A stretch of DNA of 64,000 nucleotides from Cytobacillus oceanisediminis 2691 (GTDB lineage: Bacteria; Bacillota; Bacilli; Bacillales; Cytobacillaceae), in contig NZ_CP015506.1 in the NCBI RefSeq assembly GCF_000294775.2, positions 1,897,501-1,961,500 on the forward strand. Reading direction: 5' to 3'. The number at the start of each line of letters is the position of its first letter. The first letter of the stretch is position 1. Below the pieces are notes generated by a model that worked only from the letters and a program-made list of their open reading frames with translations, made no database searches and was not told where the DNA came from. Position numbers and translations under genes: made by a program. This document shows positions 1-9,755 of this stretch, piece by piece.

Positions 1-413
1 TTGATGCCATTGCGCATAAGGAAGCAATCAAAAATAAAGGGAAAACAATTGGTGTCATAGCTGGCGGGCTGTTCCATATTTATCCTCAGGCTAATCAAAG
101 GCTAGCATATGAAATGATGAAAAATCAGCTGGTTATTTCTGAATATCCGCCAGCCACAAGACCCTCGAGATGGCAGTTTCCAATGAGAAACCGAATCATC
201 AGCGGCATTAGCAGAGGCACATTGATAATCCAGGCTAAAAGCAAAAGCGGCTCTCTTATTACAGCAAATTATGCGGTTCATGAAGGAAGAGAAGTCTTTG
301 CAGTCCCTGGAAATATCTTTAGCCCATTCTCTGGGGGAACTAATGAATTAATTCAGCAAGGCGCTAAATTGGTAAAATCAGCTGAGGAGATCTTAGAAGA
401 ATTCCTTTACTAA
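1..413 (+). CDS. dprA: DNA processing protein DprA (3' part)
   Basis: Only the C-terminal ~136 codons are inside the window; the reading frame is open from base 3 and the true start lies upstream. DprA is a Rossmann-like single-strand DNA binder that loads RecA on incoming DNA during transformation. Visible hallmarks are the GVIAGGLFHIYP segment, the SEYPPATRP loop, FPMRNRIISG, the SGSLITANYAVHEGREVFAVPG core, and the final LIQQGAKLV. These are the most conserved parts of the family. An internal ATG at 114 is not the start, because conserved DprA sequence continues upstream of it in frame. Position before topA is the same as in B. subtilis. Confidence 0.95.
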   Translation, partial: DAIAHKEAIKNKGKTIGVIAGGLFHIYPQANQRLAYEMMKNQLVISEYPPATRPSRWQFPMRNRIISGISRGTLIIQAKSKSGSLITANYAVHEGREVFAVPGNIFSPFSGGTNELIQQGAKLVKSAEEILEEFLY

Positions 414-428
414 TCAGGAAAATGAAAT

Positions 429-462
429 AGGAGCCTTGCTATAGATTAAGTGCTCCTTTTTC
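429..462 (+). terminator. weak candidate terminator after dprA
   Basis: Inverted repeat AGGAGC (429-434) / GCTCCT (452-457) with a 17-nt loop, followed by a T-rich tract. The short stem and long loop make it a modest candidate. Confidence 0.4.
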
Positions 463-912
463 TTACTTCAGCTCATTTTAAATGTGTTAATTTAAAGGAT
501 TTTTTACAAAAAGGTTGAAATTCTATTAAAACTGTTATACATTTTGCAACAGGTATTATGGAAAGAAAAAGTCTGCTTCTTTATTCGCTTTAGAATATTT
601 TCTTGGAAACGGTTGCGGAAATATTCCGCTTAAGTTTGACAAACTTGAATAGAATGTAGAATAATAATGAATATTTCAATACTCAAGCAGTAAAGCTGAT
701 GATATCAGCAAGCTGGCGAAGAATAAGCAATATTACTTCAATTATGCTATAAGACACTTAAGCCGCTCCTCAGGATGTAAATATCCAACCCAGAGGCTGT
801 TTAATATAGGTTATTGATAAATGAAAGCAGGCAAGTTTAGCATGTAAAAAATGCAGCATTCAAAGATGATTTTGCCTGAATGTTTAAAAATCCCTCTCAA
901 GGAGGACTACTG
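463..912 (+). other. long non-coding leader/promoter region upstream of topA
   Basis: No ORF with a convincing ribosome-binding site is present in this ~450 bp. It holds two SigA-like promoter candidates. One is TTGAAA (515-520) with 17 nt to TACATT (538-543). The other is TTGACA (636-641) with 15 nt to TAGAAT (657-662). It also holds an inverted repeat GCGGAA-ATA-TTCCGC at 615-629 and a cre-like sequence at 603-617. The remaining 250 bp up to the topA ribosome-binding site would be a long 5' leader. Confidence 0.5.
636..662 (+). promoter_or_regulatory. candidate SigA promoter for topA
   Basis: The -35 TTGACA is perfect, and a TAGAAT -10 follows after a short 15-nt spacer; AATAAT at 660-665 with an 18-nt spacer is an alternative -10. 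A second candidate, TTGAAA-N17-TACATT, is at 515-543. Choice between them is not possible by eye. Confidence 0.45.
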
Positions 913-2988
913 ATGTCAGAGTTTCTTGTAATCGTTGAGTCACCTGCAAAGGCAAAAACGATTGAGCGTTATTTAGGAAAAAAATATAAAGTTAAAGCTT
1001 CCATGGGACATGTCAGGGATCTTCCTAAAAGCCAAATGGGCATAGATGTGGAAAATAATTTTGAACCAAAATACATAACCATTCGTGGAAAGGGCCCAGT
1101 TTTAAAGGAACTTAAGTCAGCGGCCAAAAAAGCCAAGAAAATTTATCTCGCGGCTGACCCCGACAGAGAAGGGGAAGCAATTGCATGGCATCTGGCACAT
1201 AGCCTGGACATGGACGTTACTTCGGACTGCCGTGTTGTTTTTAATGAAATTACGAAAGATGCCATTAAAGAATCCTTTAAGCATCCAAGGCCAATCAACA
1301 TGGATCTTGTTGATGCCCAGCAGGCAAGACGGATGCTTGATCGGTTAGTCGGTTATAATATCAGCCCATTATTATGGAAGAAAGTGAAAAAAGGATTAAG
1401 TGCGGGCAGAGTACAGTCTGTTGCAGTCCGTTTGATTATCGACCGCGAAAAGGAAATTAAGGACTTTATACCAGAAGAGTACTGGTCCATTGACGGAGAG
1501 TTCCTAAAAGGAAAAACAGCCTTTGATGCAGCTTTTTACGGGCTGGAGAATGAAAAAGTGGAATTGAAGTCTGAAAGCGATGTTCAAAATATATTAAGTA
1601 AAATGAAGGGCAATAAATTTAAGGTGGCATCGGTTACCAAGAAGGAAAGAAAGCGGAATCCTGCCGCCCCTTTTACTACGTCCTCACTTCAGCAGGAAGC
1701 TGCAAGGAAATTAAATTTCCGTGCCAAGAAAACCATGATGCTTGCACAGCAGCTTTATGAGGGAATTGACCTCGGCAAAGAAGGAACTGTTGGTTTAATT
1801 ACTTATATGAGAACTGATTCAACACGCATATCTGAAATTGCGCAAAATGAAGCAGCAGATTATATTCAAAATTCTTACGGAAAAGAATTCCTGCAGGGTG
1901 AAAAGAAAAAAGAAAAGAAAAACAGCAACGCCCAGGATGCCCATGAGGCCATCCGCCCGACAAGCACACTAAGGTCGCCTGCAAGTTTAAAAGAATACTT
2001 GTCGCGTGATCAGCTTCGATTATACAGGCTCATTTGGGAACGCTTTGTTGCAAGCCAAATGGCACCAGCTGTTATGGACACAATGAGTGTAGATTTAAAG
2101 AATGGAGAAGTGATCTTCAGGGCAACAGGCTCAAAAGTGAAGTTCCCTGGATTTATGAAAGTCTATGTTGAAGGTACAGATGATCAGTCAGAGGAAAAAG
2201 ATAATATGCTCCCAGACCTAAGAGAAGGGGATGAAGTCCTTAAAAAAGACATCGAACCCAAACAGCACTTCACTCAGCCTCCTCCAAGGTATACTGAGGC
2301 GAGGCTGGTAAAAACACTTGAAGAACAGGGAATTGGGCGGCCATCCACTTTTGCTCCGACTCTTGACACAATTCAAAAACGGGGTTATGTTGCTCTGGAC
2401 AACAAACGTTTTATTCCGACTGAACTGGGGGAAATTGTTCTTGAGCTGATCATGGAATTCTTCCCTGAAATCCTTGATATCGAGTTTACAGCAAAGATGG
2501 AAAAGGACCTGGACTATGTTGAAGAAGGCAAGGTCAATTGGGTACAGATCATTGATGAATTCTATAAAGATTTTGAAAAGAATCTTGAGATAGCGGAAAA
2601 AGAAATGCAGGAAGTAGAAATTAAGGATGAACCTGCAGGTGAAGATTGTGAGCAATGCGGAAATCCAATGGTGTTCAAGATGGGGCGCTATGGAAAATTC
2701 ATGGCATGCAGCAATTTCCCTGACTGCCGCAATACCAAACCAATTGTAAAGGATATTGGTGTGAAGTGTCCGAAGTGCAAAGAAGGAAATATTATAGAAA
2801 GAAAAAGCAAAAAACGCAGGATCTTCTACGGCTGTGACAGATTCCCTGAATGTGACTTTATTTCATGGGATAAGCCGCTGCCAAGAAGCTGTCCTAAATG
2901 CGATAACCTTCTAGTTGAGAAAAAACTCAAAAAAGGTGTCCAGGTTCAGTGTGTTGAATGCGACTATAAGGAAGAAAAGCAAAGTTAA
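913..2988 (+). CDS. topA: DNA topoisomerase I
   Basis: Type IA topoisomerase (691 aa) that relaxes negative supercoils by cutting one strand through a tyrosyl-phosphate bond. The N-terminal Toprim domain shows E9 in the VESPAKAKT motif and the D82-P-D84 metal site followed by [10 protein letters not shown]. The active-site tyrosine is Y298 in ITYMRTDST. Three C-terminal tetracysteine zinc ribbons begin at C579 (CEQCGNP, CPKCKEG, CPKCDNL). The ATG at 913 is preceded by GGAGG at 901-905 with good spacing, so I prefer it to the ATG at 880. Length matches the 691 aa of the B. subtilis enzyme. Confidence 0.97.
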   Translation: MSEFLVIVESPAKAKTIERYLGKKYKVKASMGHVRDLPKSQMGIDVENNFEPKYITIRGKGPVLKELKSAAKKAKKIYLAADPDREGEAIAWHLAHSLDMDVTSDCRVVFNEITKDAIKESFKHPRPINMDLVDAQQARRMLDRLVGYNISPLLWKKVKKGLSAGRVQSVAVRLIIDREKEIKDFIPEEYWSIDGEFLKGKTAFDAAFYGLENEKVELKSESDVQNILSKMKGNKFKVASVTKKERKRNPAAPFTTSSLQQEAARKLNFRAKKTMMLAQQLYEGIDLGKEGTVGLITYMRTDSTRISEIAQNEAADYIQNSYGKEFLQGEKKKEKKNSNAQDAHEAIRPTSTLRSPASLKEYLSRDQLRLYRLIWERFVASQMAPAVMDTMSVDLKNGEVIFRATGSKVKFPGFMKVYVEGTDDQSEEKDNMLPDLREGDEVLKKDIEPKQHFTQPPPRYTEARLVKTLEEQGIGRPSTFAPTLDTIQKRGYVALDNKRFIPTELGEIVLELIMEFFPEILDIEFTAKMEKDLDYVEEGKVNWVQIIDEFYKDFEKNLEIAEKEMQEVEIKDEPAGEDCEQCGNPMVFKMGRYGKFMACSNFPDCRNTKPIVKDIGVKCPKCKEGNIIERKSKKRRIFYGCDRFPECDFISWDKPLPRSCPKCDNLLVEKKLKKGVQVQCVECDYKEEKQS

Positions 2989-3014
2989 GGGTGGGCTTAA
3001 ATGCTCACTCTTTT
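2987..3014 (+). terminator. topA terminator
   Basis: Ten-base-pair stem AAGGGTGGGC / GCTCACTCTT (two G-U pairs) with loop TTAAAT, followed by a short T run. It overlaps the topA stop codon. Confidence 0.7.
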
Positions 3015-3235
3015 CTATTGCGGGATGTGTATCCAGAATACTTCCAGCCGGTGTATTCCTTTTGGTTTGTTTCAAAGTATATTAGCTTCAAATCGTTCAC
3101 GAAACTTTTTTATTTTTAAATCGTATTGTAAAATGGCAAAATGAATAAGAACAGGGTAAAGTAAGAGAGACTGTTTTTAAAAAATATAAATTAATCATGA
3201 CATCGTCATCATAAGTATATATGGAGGTTCATTTT

Positions 3236-4543
3236 ATGAAAGATACAGCAGTAAATGTAATAGGAGCGGGATTAGCAGGCAGTGAGGCCGCGTGGCAGCT
3301 GGCCAGCAGGGGAATAAAAGTAAAGCTCTATGAAATGAGGCCAGTAAGGCAGACTCCTGCCCACCACACAGATAAATTTGCAGAACTTGTCTGCAGCAAC
3401 TCTCTGCGTGCAAATACTTTAACAAATGCAGTTGGTGTATTAAAAGAAGAAATGCGGAAGCTGAATTCTGTTATCATTCATTCAGCTGACAGCAGTGCCG
3501 TTCCTGCTGGGGGCGCATTGGCAGTTGACCGGCATGATTTTGCCGCTCGTGTTACAGAGCAAGTCAAAAATCATCCGAATGTAACGGTAATCAACGAAGA
3601 AGTGACAGATATTCCGGAAGGGCCAACTGTAATTGCTACTGGACCGCTGACAAGTGAAGCCCTATCCGGAAAATTAAAAGAGCTGTCCGGAGAAGATTAT
3701 TTATATTTTTATGATGCGGCTGCTCCAATATTAGAAAAAGACTCAATCGATATGAATAAAGTTTATTTGAAATCACGGTATGATAAGGGAGAAGCGGCAT
3801 ATTTGAATTGCCCTATGACAGAAGAAGAATTCGACCGTTTTTATGAGGCTCTTACCACGGCCGAAACAGTTCCATTAAAGGAATTTGAAAAGGAAATCTT
3901 TTTCGAGGGCTGTATGCCAATAGAGGTCATGGCAAACAGGGGAAAGAAAACAATGCTCTTTGGCCCGATGAAGCCGGTAGGTTTAGAAGATCCGAAAACA
4001 GGAAAAAGGCCATATGCAGTTGTTCAGCTTCGACAGGATGATGCTGCCGGAACTCTTTATAATATTGTAGGTTTCCAGACACATTTGAAATGGGGGCCGC
4101 AAAAAGAAGTAATACGCTTGATTCCTGGTCTCGAAAATGCTGAAATAGTAAGGTATGGCGTTATGCACCGGAATACATTTATCAACTCTCCAAAAGTTCT
4201 GCGCGCAACATATCAATTCAAGAACCGGGATGATTTGTTCTTTGCAGGGCAAATGACAGGGGTTGAAGGGTATGTTGAATCTGCTGCCAGCGGACTTGTG
4301 GCAGGCATCAATGCTGCAAGGCTTGTTAAAGGAGAAGATCCTATAGAGTTTCCTCATGAGACAGCGATTGGAAGCATGGCGCGTTATATTACCACTGCTA
4401 ACCCGAAAAGTTTCCAGCCAATGAACGCTAATTTTGGTTTGTTTCCTGAACTTCCTGAAAAAATCAGAGGAAAAAAAGAAAGAAATGAGAAGCATGCGGA
4501 GAGAGCATTAGGAACAATTCAGAACTTTGTGAAAAATTTGTAA
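3236..4543 (+). CDS. trmFO: tRNA (m5U54) methyltransferase TrmFO, folate/FAD dependent
   Basis: Forms 5-methyluridine at position 54 of the tRNA T-loop using methylenetetrahydrofolate and FADH2. The dinucleotide-binding motif is [16 protein letters not shown] at the N-terminus. The two functionally important cysteines of the family are present as C53 (ELVCSNSLR) and C226 (EGCMPIE). The 435-residue length equals the B. subtilis protein. The ATG at 3236 is chosen because GGAGG (3223-3227) sits just upstream; the in-frame ATG at 3221 overlaps that ribosome-binding site. Formerly called Gid. Confidence 0.96.
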   Translation: MKDTAVNVIGAGLAGSEAAWQLASRGIKVKLYEMRPVRQTPAHHTDKFAELVCSNSLRANTLTNAVGVLKEEMRKLNSVIIHSADSSAVPAGGALAVDRHDFAARVTEQVKNHPNVTVINEEVTDIPEGPTVIATGPLTSEALSGKLKELSGEDYLYFYDAAAPILEKDSIDMNKVYLKSRYDKGEAAYLNCPMTEEEFDRFYEALTTAETVPLKEFEKEIFFEGCMPIEVMANRGKKTMLFGPMKPVGLEDPKTGKRPYAVVQLRQDDAAGTLYNIVGFQTHLKWGPQKEVIRLIPGLENAEIVRYGVMHRNTFINSPKVLRATYQFKNRDDLFFAGQMTGVEGYVESAASGLVAGINAARLVKGEDPIEFPHETAIGSMARYITTANPKSFQPMNANFGLFPELPEKIRGKKERNEKHAERALGTIQNFVKNL

Positions 4544-4549
4544 ATTATG

Positions 4550-4579
4550 TTGCGTTGGGCTGCTGAGTTGTGATACTAT
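4550..4579 (+). promoter_or_regulatory. candidate promoter of the xerC-hslVU-codY operon
   Basis: An extended -10 TGATACTAT (4571-4579) lies 18 nt after TTGCGT (4550-4555). Transcription would start about 20 nt before the xerC ATG. It is interleaved with an inverted repeat GGGCTGCT (4557-4564) / AGTAGCCC (4582-4589), which could act as an operator or as the trmFO 3' hairpin. In B. subtilis the cod operon is known to be transcribed from upstream of codV. Confidence 0.5.
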
Positions 4580-4607
4580 TTAGTAGCCCTTGCGAGGTGA
4601 ACATTTA

Positions 4608-5510
4608 ATGTCTGAAAATGTGAACGTTTCTTTAAAGTTGTTTATTGAATATTTACAAATTGAGAAAAATTATTCACAATATACTATTGAGCATTACCAG
4701 CATGATATTAGTGAATTTTTTATGTTCATGGCTGAACAAGCCATTGCTGATTTAACCAAAGTCGCATATCAGGATGTCAGGATATATCTTACTGAACTTT
4801 ACGATAAAAAAATGTCCCGTAAGTCAGTTGCCAGGAAAATATCAAGCTTAAGGAGCTTTTTTAAATTTTTGCTCAGAGAAGAAAAAGTCGCTGAAAATCC
4901 TTTTGCACTTGTTTCGATTCCGAAAGCGCAGAAAAAGCTGCCGGAATTTTTCTATGAGGCGGAAATGATGCAGCTTTTCAATGCTTGTGAAGCCAGCACT
5001 CCTCTAGGGCAAAGAAATAAGGCACTTCTTGAACTATTGTATGCAACCGGCATCCGCGTCAGCGAGTGCAGCCAAATCCGCTTAAAAGACCTGGATATGT
5101 ATCTATCAACGGTTCTAGTCCGCGGCAAGGGCAGTAAAGAGCGGTATGTCCCTTTCGGAAGCTTTGCCCAGGATGCACTTGACACATACATAAACCATGG
5201 ACGTAAAAAATTGCTTGCCAATGGGAACGTGCAGGAAAATTTGTTTCTGAATGCCCGGGGTGGTCCGCTTACAGCAAGGGGAATCAGGACTATACTGGAT
5301 AGAATAATCGAGAAATCCTCCTTAACAGGCAAAATTCATCCCCATATGCTTCGCCACACATTTGCGACGCATTTAATGGCAAATGGGGCTGATATGAGAA
5401 CAGTTCAGGAATTACTTGGACACGCATTTCTATCATCAACCCAGGTATATACACATGTTACGAATGAATACTTGAAAAAAACTTATATGGCCCATCATCC
5501 GCGGGCTTAG
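4608..5510 (+). CDS. xerC: tyrosine recombinase XerC (CodV)
   Basis: Tyrosine site-specific recombinase that with XerD resolves chromosome dimers at dif. It has an N-terminal SAM-like core-binding domain (about residues 5-90) and a C-terminal catalytic domain. The catalytic set is visible: R150 (GIRVSE), H246 and R249 (HPHMLRHTF), H272 (LLGHAFL) and nucleophile Y281 (VYTHV). The 300-residue ATG start at 4608 is used because GAGGTGA (4594-4600) is correctly spaced; an upstream in-frame TTG at 4590 would put the ribosome-binding site inside the gene. First gene of the cod operon. Confidence 0.95.
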   Translation: MSENVNVSLKLFIEYLQIEKNYSQYTIEHYQHDISEFFMFMAEQAIADLTKVAYQDVRIYLTELYDKKMSRKSVARKISSLRSFFKFLLREEKVAENPFALVSIPKAQKKLPEFFYEAEMMQLFNACEASTPLGQRNKALLELLYATGIRVSECSQIRLKDLDMYLSTVLVRGKGSKERYVPFGSFAQDALDTYINHGRKKLLANGNVQENLFLNARGGPLTARGIRTILDRIIEKSSLTGKIHPHMLRHTFATHLMANGADMRTVQELLGHAFLSSTQVYTHVTNEYLKKTYMAHHPRA

Positions 5511-5582
5511 CAAAAGAAAGTCAATACCAACTAGTCTGCAGAAAAAAATCAAAGGCAATATGCTCCAAAGGAGGAGTCTTTC

Positions 5583-6125
5583 ATGTCCGAATTTCATGCT
5601 ACAACAATATTTGCTGTGCATCATAATGGAGAATGTGCAATGTCCGGCGACGGCCAGGTTACCTTTGGAAATGCAGTTGTGATGAAACACACTGCAAGAA
5701 AAGTCAGAAAGCTATTTAATGGTAAGGTGCTGGCTGGATTTGCAGGCTCAGTAGCCGATGCATTTACATTATTCGAAATGTTTGAAGGAAAACTTGAAGA
5801 GTATAATGGAAACCTTGAGAGAGCAGCTGTTGAGCTTGCAAAAGAGTGGAGAAGCGATAAGGTTTTGCGCAAGCTCGAAGCAATGCTTATTGTTATGAAT
5901 ACGGATAGTCTGCTGCTTATCTCCGGTACAGGTGAAGTGATTGAGCCGGATGATGGAATTCTGGCTATTGGATCAGGAGGCAACTATGCCCTCGCAGCTG
6001 GAAGATCTTTAAAGAGATTTGCAGGCGAACACCTGTCAGCAAGAGAAATTGCGAAGGCCTCGCTTGAAATGGCTGCGGAAATATGTGTATATACAAACCA
6101 CAACATCATTGTGGAAGAACTCTAA
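5583..6125 (+). CDS. hslV: ATP-dependent protease subunit HslV/ClpQ (CodW), N-terminal-serine type
   Basis: Proteasome-like peptidase ring of the HslUV complex (180 aa). The start is MSEFHATTI. Most HslV proteins begin M-T-T-I and use the exposed Thr as nucleophile. Here, as in B. subtilis ClpQ, there is a five-residue extension that exposes Ser2 after Met removal, so this is probably the serine-type variant. The conserved [18 protein letters not shown] and [11 protein letters not shown] motifs are intact. A strong AAGGAGGA (5569-5576) fixes the ATG start. It is followed 18 nt later by its ATPase partner hslU. Confidence 0.95.
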   Translation: MSEFHATTIFAVHHNGECAMSGDGQVTFGNAVVMKHTARKVRKLFNGKVLAGFAGSVADAFTLFEMFEGKLEEYNGNLERAAVELAKEWRSDKVLRKLEAMLIVMNTDSLLLISGTGEVIEPDDGILAIGSGGNYALAAGRSLKRFAGEHLSAREIAKASLEMAAEICVYTNHNIIVEEL

Positions 6126-6143
6126 TAAAAGGAGTGCTGTTGC

Positions 6144-7547
6144 ATGGGTAAAGGAACAAATTTAACTCCCCGCCAAATTGTTGAGCGTTTGGATCAATTT
6201 ATCATCGGTCAAAAAGATGCAAAAAAAGCAGTCGCTGTTGCACTTAGAAATCGCTATCGCCGCAGCTTGCTTGAAGAAAAATTACGGGATGAAGTAAATC
6301 CTAAAAATATACTGATGATTGGCCCGACTGGTGTAGGAAAGACTGAAATTGCGCGCAGAATGGCTAAATTGGTCGGTGCACCATTTGTTAAAGTGGAGGC
6401 AACCAAATTCACCGAGGTCGGATATGTGGGCAGGGATGTTGAATCCATGGTCAGGGACCTTGTAGAAACATCCGTCCGTTTGGTTAAAGAAGAGAAGATG
6501 GCCAGTGTAAAGGAAAGAGCAGAAGAAAGTGCCAACCGCCGCATACTTGAACTGCTTGTACCGGGTGCCAAAAAGGCAGCTAACTATAAAAATCCTCTCG
6601 AAATGCTATTTGGCGGAGGTAATGATCAGCAGCAGGATACGTATCAGACAGAAGATTTAAACCTCCAGGAAAAACGCAAGATTGTAAAAGAGAAGCTTGC
6701 TCTTGGCGAATTGGAAAATGAAGTAATTACCGTTGAAGTAGAGGAGCAGCAGCCTTCCATGTTTGATATGCTGCAGGGCTCTGGTATGGAGCAAATGGGC
6801 ATGAATATGCAGGATGCTCTCAGCAGCCTTATGCCGAAAAAAAGGAAGAAAAGGAAACTGACTGTACGGGAAGCAAGAAAGATCTTAACAAATGAAGAAG
6901 CCCAAAAGCTGATTGATATGGACGAAGTCGGCCAGGAGGCTGTATTCCGCGCTGAACAGTCAGGAATTATTTTCATTGATGAAATCGATAAAATAGCTAG
7001 CAAAAACAGCGGAGGTTCTTCAGCTGATGTTTCAAGGGAAGGGGTTCAAAGAGACATTTTGCCGGTGGTAGAAGGTTCAACAGTAGTAACCAAATACGGT
7101 TCTGTAAAGACAGACCATGTATTGTTTATTGCTGCCGGGGCATTCCATATGGCTAAGCCTTCCGACCTGATTCCTGAATTACAGGGACGTTTTCCGATCC
7201 GTGTGGAGCTCACGAAACTAACCGTTGAAGATTTCTACAAAATACTCGTTGAGCCCGATAATGCATTAATAAAACAATATGAAGCATTATTGGTAACTGA
7301 AGGTATACAAATTGAATTTTCTGACGATGCTATTCGTAGGATTGCTCAATTTGCTTTCGAAGTTAACCAAAATACAGATAATATTGGTGCTAGGCGTCTT
7401 CATACGATCATGGAAAAACTGCTTGAGGATCTATCATTTGAAGCACCGGATGTCACAATGGAAAAAATCACAATTACCCCTCAGTATGTTGAGGAGAAAC
7501 TGGGAGCCATTTCCCGCAATAAGGATTTAAGCCAGTTTATTCTATGA
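6144..7547 (+). CDS. hslU: ATP-dependent protease ATPase subunit HslU/ClpY (CodX)
   Basis: AAA+ unfoldase that feeds substrates into HslV. Walker A is GPTGVGKTE (G60 to K66) and Walker B is FIDEID (D279, E280). Between them lies the charged, variable I-domain (about residues 110-240, with a KKRKKRKL stretch). The C-terminal sensor-2/R region is INFQ-like, ending NKDLSQFIL, whose extreme C-terminus inserts into HslV in the known complex. Length is 467 aa, normal for the family. AAGGAG precedes the ATG. Confidence 0.97.
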   Translation: MGKGTNLTPRQIVERLDQFIIGQKDAKKAVAVALRNRYRRSLLEEKLRDEVNPKNILMIGPTGVGKTEIARRMAKLVGAPFVKVEATKFTEVGYVGRDVESMVRDLVETSVRLVKEEKMASVKERAEESANRRILELLVPGAKKAANYKNPLEMLFGGGNDQQQDTYQTEDLNLQEKRKIVKEKLALGELENEVITVEVEEQQPSMFDMLQGSGMEQMGMNMQDALSSLMPKKRKKRKLTVREARKILTNEEAQKLIDMDEVGQEAVFRAEQSGIIFIDEIDKIASKNSGGSSADVSREGVQRDILPVVEGSTVVTKYGSVKTDHVLFIAAGAFHMAKPSDLIPELQGRFPIRVELTKLTVEDFYKILVEPDNALIKQYEALLVTEGIQIEFSDDAIRRIAQFAFEVNQNTDNIGARRLHTIMEKLLEDLSFEAPDVTMEKITITPQYVEEKLGAISRNKDLSQFIL

Positions 7548-7683
7548 CCCATTGTTTAAAGAACCATGTCATAGGGTACACGAGGAATGAATCTTAAATT
7601 TTTTACGAATCTTCAAGAAGTAATAAGTTATTTAATCTTAACAAAATATATGTTTATGGTTGTAGCAAATAGGAGGAAATACA

Positions 7684-8463
7684 ATGGATTTATTAACAAA
7701 AACAAGAAAAATTAATGCAATGCTCCAAAGAGCGGCCGGAAAACCGGTTAACTTCAAAGAAATGTCAGAAACACTAAGTGATGTAATCGAAGCAAATATC
7801 TTCGTAGTGAGCCGAAGAGGCAAACTGCTTGGATTTGCTGTAAACCAGCAAATTGAAAATGAGCGTATGAAGCAAATGCTTGCAGATCGTCAATTCCCTG
7901 AAGAATATACTAAAAATTTATTTAACATCCAGGAAACTTCATCAAATCTGGGTGTAGAAAGCGAATATACTGCATTCCCGGTTGAAAACAAGGATCTTTT
8001 CGCAAGCGGTTTGACTACTATTGTTCCAATCATCGGCGGCGGTGAGCGTCTGGGTACATTAATTCTTGCCAGATTACAGGAACAGTTCCATGATGATGAT
8101 TTAATTCTTGCTGAATATGGTGCTACTGTAGTTGGTATGGAAATCCTTCGTGAAAAAGCTGAAGAAATTGAAGAAGAAGCACGCAGCAAGGCTGTTGTAC
8201 AAATGGCAATCAGTTCACTTTCATACAGTGAGCTGGAAGCGATCGAGCATATCTTTGAAGAGCTTAATGGCAACGAAGGGCTTCTTGTAGCATCAAAAAT
8301 TGCTGATCGTGTAGGCATTACGCGTTCAGTAATCGTAAATGCTCTAAGAAAACTGGAAAGTGCAGGGGTTATTGAATCCCGCTCTTTAGGTATGAAAGGT
8401 ACTTATATCAAAGTTCTAAACGATAAGTTTCTGGTTGAATTAGAAAAACTTAAATCTAACTAA
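7684..8463 (+). CDS. codY: GTP/branched-chain-amino-acid-sensing global regulator CodY
   Basis: Dimeric transcription factor that represses stationary-phase, transport, competence and motility genes when GTP and Ile/Leu/Val are abundant. The 259-residue length is exactly typical. The N-terminal GAF-like effector domain covers about residues 1-155, and the C-terminal winged helix-turn-helix begins near residue 200 ([23 protein letters not shown]). AGGAGG at 7671-7676 supports the ATG. The 136-nt gap before codY contains an inverted repeat CTATGAC/GTCATAG (7542-7574) but no clear promoter. It lies directly upstream of the fla/che operon, a known CodY target in B. subtilis. Confidence 0.98.
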   Translation: MDLLTKTRKINAMLQRAAGKPVNFKEMSETLSDVIEANIFVVSRRGKLLGFAVNQQIENERMKQMLADRQFPEEYTKNLFNIQETSSNLGVESEYTAFPVENKDLFASGLTTIVPIIGGGERLGTLILARLQEQFHDDDLILAEYGATVVGMEILREKAEEIEEEARSKAVVQMAISSLSYSELEAIEHIFEELNGNEGLLVASKIADRVGITRSVIVNALRKLESAGVIESRSLGMKGTYIKVLNDKFLVELEKLKSN

Positions 8464-8474
8464 TATAGTCCTCT

Positions 8475-8503
8475 AAAACCCGTCCTTAAATGACGGGTTT
8501 TTT
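8475..8503 (+). terminator. codY terminator
   Basis: Perfect ten-base-pair stem AAAACCCGTC / GACGGGTTTT with a seven-nt loop and a run of Ts. It cleanly separates the cod operon from the flagellar operon. Confidence 0.93.
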
Positions 8504-8774
8504 ATTACAAATAGATTACATAAGCTGTTGGTAAATTTATGAATTTTTATCATTTTTTATAAGGATTTTAGACTTATTTTACATTATAAGCATTTGCCAT
8601 GTTTATAATAGATAGTTCAAAAGAACCACGAAGAGGATGTAGGTGAATTTCAGTTGGGAGAAAGAATCATGTGCCATTGGTAATTAATAGAAATAAATCA
8701 ATATAACTTTCAGCATATTTAAAGGATTTGCGGAAAATAGGACAAAAGAATCATTAAAATTAACCTTATGTTCA

Positions 8775-8803
8775 TAGACATATTATTTCATATTCATTAC
8801 AAT
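8775..8803 (+). promoter_or_regulatory. candidate fla/che promoter 1
   Basis: TAGACA (8775-8780), 17-nt spacer, TACAAT (8798-8803). Each hexamer differs from the SigA consensus by one base. Confidence 0.6.
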
Positions 8804-8823
8804 AATGTTTATGATGACATAAT

Positions 8824-8851
8824 TTGTCCATTATCACCAAATTTCTACAAT
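8824..8851 (+). promoter_or_regulatory. candidate fla/che promoter 2
   Basis: TTGTCC (8824-8829), 16-nt spacer, TACAAT (8846-8851). It would give a leader of about 35 nt before flgB. Confidence 0.5.
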
Positions 8852-8892
8852 AATTACCATGATAAAAATTGTTTTTATATGAGGTGTTATGA

Positions 8893-9288
8893 TTGAAACT
8901 GTTTTCAGGCACTATATCAACTTTAGAAAAAGCATTGGATTACTCTTCGCTGAAGCAAAAGGTAATATCTCAAAATATTGCAAATGCAGACACTCCAAAC
9001 TATAAAGCAAAAGATGCAAGCTTTAAAGAGGCTTTTCAGAGCGCTCTAGAAGGATCAATGGAAGCAAACAAAAGTGACATCAGGCATTACGATTTTAAGA
9101 ATGGATTATCCTCAGCGCAAGGTGTAATTACAAAACGCAATGCTTCTTACAATCATAATGGCAATAGTGTAGATGTAGATAAGGAAATGGCGGAATTAGC
9201 TACAAATCAGATTTACTATAATGCAGTGATTGAACGGGTTAGCGGCAAGTTTTCTAGTCTGCAGAATGTATTGCGGGGAGGAAAATAG
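8893..9288 (+). CDS. flgB: flagellar basal-body rod protein FlgB
   Basis: Proximal rod subunit (131 aa), exported through the flagellar type III apparatus. The N-terminal flagellar rod motif SQNIANADTPNYKAKD is characteristic, and the C-terminal helix ends NVLRGGK. The start is a TTG at 8893 with GAGGTG at 8881-8886. The ATG at 8889 is in another frame, so it is not used. First gene of the fla/che operon, followed 2 nt later by flgC. Confidence 0.95.
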   Translation: MKLFSGTISTLEKALDYSSLKQKVISQNIANADTPNYKAKDASFKEAFQSALEGSMEANKSDIRHYDFKNGLSSAQGVITKRNASYNHNGNSVDVDKEMAELATNQIYYNAVIERVSGKFSSLQNVLRGGK

Positions 9289-9290
9289 TA

Positions 9291-9743
9291 ATGTCTATGT
9301 TTCATAGTATGAATAACACAGCATCGGCACTTACTGCCCAAAGGCTCCGCATGGATGTAATTTCTTCTAATATGGCCAATGCGGACTCTACCAGAAGTGT
9401 GAATGGAGATGGACCCTACAGAAGGAAATCAGTAGTATTGGAACCGAAAGAAGGACAATTTTCATCTTTTTTAAATATGGCAATGAGCCGAAGAGGCGAA
9501 AGCTCTGCAGGAAACGGTGTAAAGGTATCAAGAATTGTAGAAGATCGGGAGACGCCAACTAAAATGGTTTATGATCCCACCCATGCCGATGCTAATGAGG
9601 ATGGATATGTTGAAATGCCAAATGTGGACCCTTTAAGAGAAATGACGGATCTAATTAGTGCGACAAGATCTTATGAAGCCAATGTAACTGTTTTTAATGC
9701 CTCTAAAGGCATGATGATGAAAGCCTTGGAAATCGGCAAATAA
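9291..9743 (+). CDS. flgC: flagellar basal-body rod protein FlgC
   Basis: Rod subunit of 150 aa. The N-terminal signature SALTAQRLRMDVISSNMANADST and the C-terminal helix ATRSYEANVTVFNASKGMMMKALEIG are diagnostic of FlgC. Its ribosome-binding site GGGGAGG lies inside the end of flgB, suggesting translational coupling. It assembles with FlgB on the MS ring through FliE. Confidence 0.95.
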   Translation: MSMFHSMNNTASALTAQRLRMDVISSNMANADSTRSVNGDGPYRRKSVVLEPKEGQFSSFLNMAMSRRGESSAGNGVKVSRIVEDRETPTKMVYDPTHADANEDGYVEMPNVDPLREMTDLISATRSYEANVTVFNASKGMMMKALEIGK

Positions 9744-9755
9744 GGAGAACGTTAA

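Larger units (their letters stand above)
8504..8892 (+). promoter_or_regulatory. fla/che operon control region
   Basis: About 390 AT-rich bases with no credible gene. Only a 14-codon ORF (GTG 8643 to TAA 8687, after GAGGATG) could be a leader peptide, and support for it is weak. Two tandem SigA-type promoters are visible near the 3' end (8775-8803 and 8824-8851). A CodY-box-like sequence GATTTGCGGAAAATA lies at 8725-8739, with four mismatches to AATTTTCWGAAAATT. I could not find a convincing SigD-type promoter here. Confidence 0.5.

Noticed and set aside
7548-7683. Separate codY promoter and CodY boxes in the hslU-codY gap
   Set aside because: AT-rich sequence gives only loose hexamer matches. 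I could not define a promoter or box better than chance.
8643-8687. 14-codon leader peptide upstream of flgB
   Set aside because: GAGGATG precedes its GTG start, but it lies upstream of both candidate promoters and has no regulatory codon run, so it is unlikely to be translated from them.
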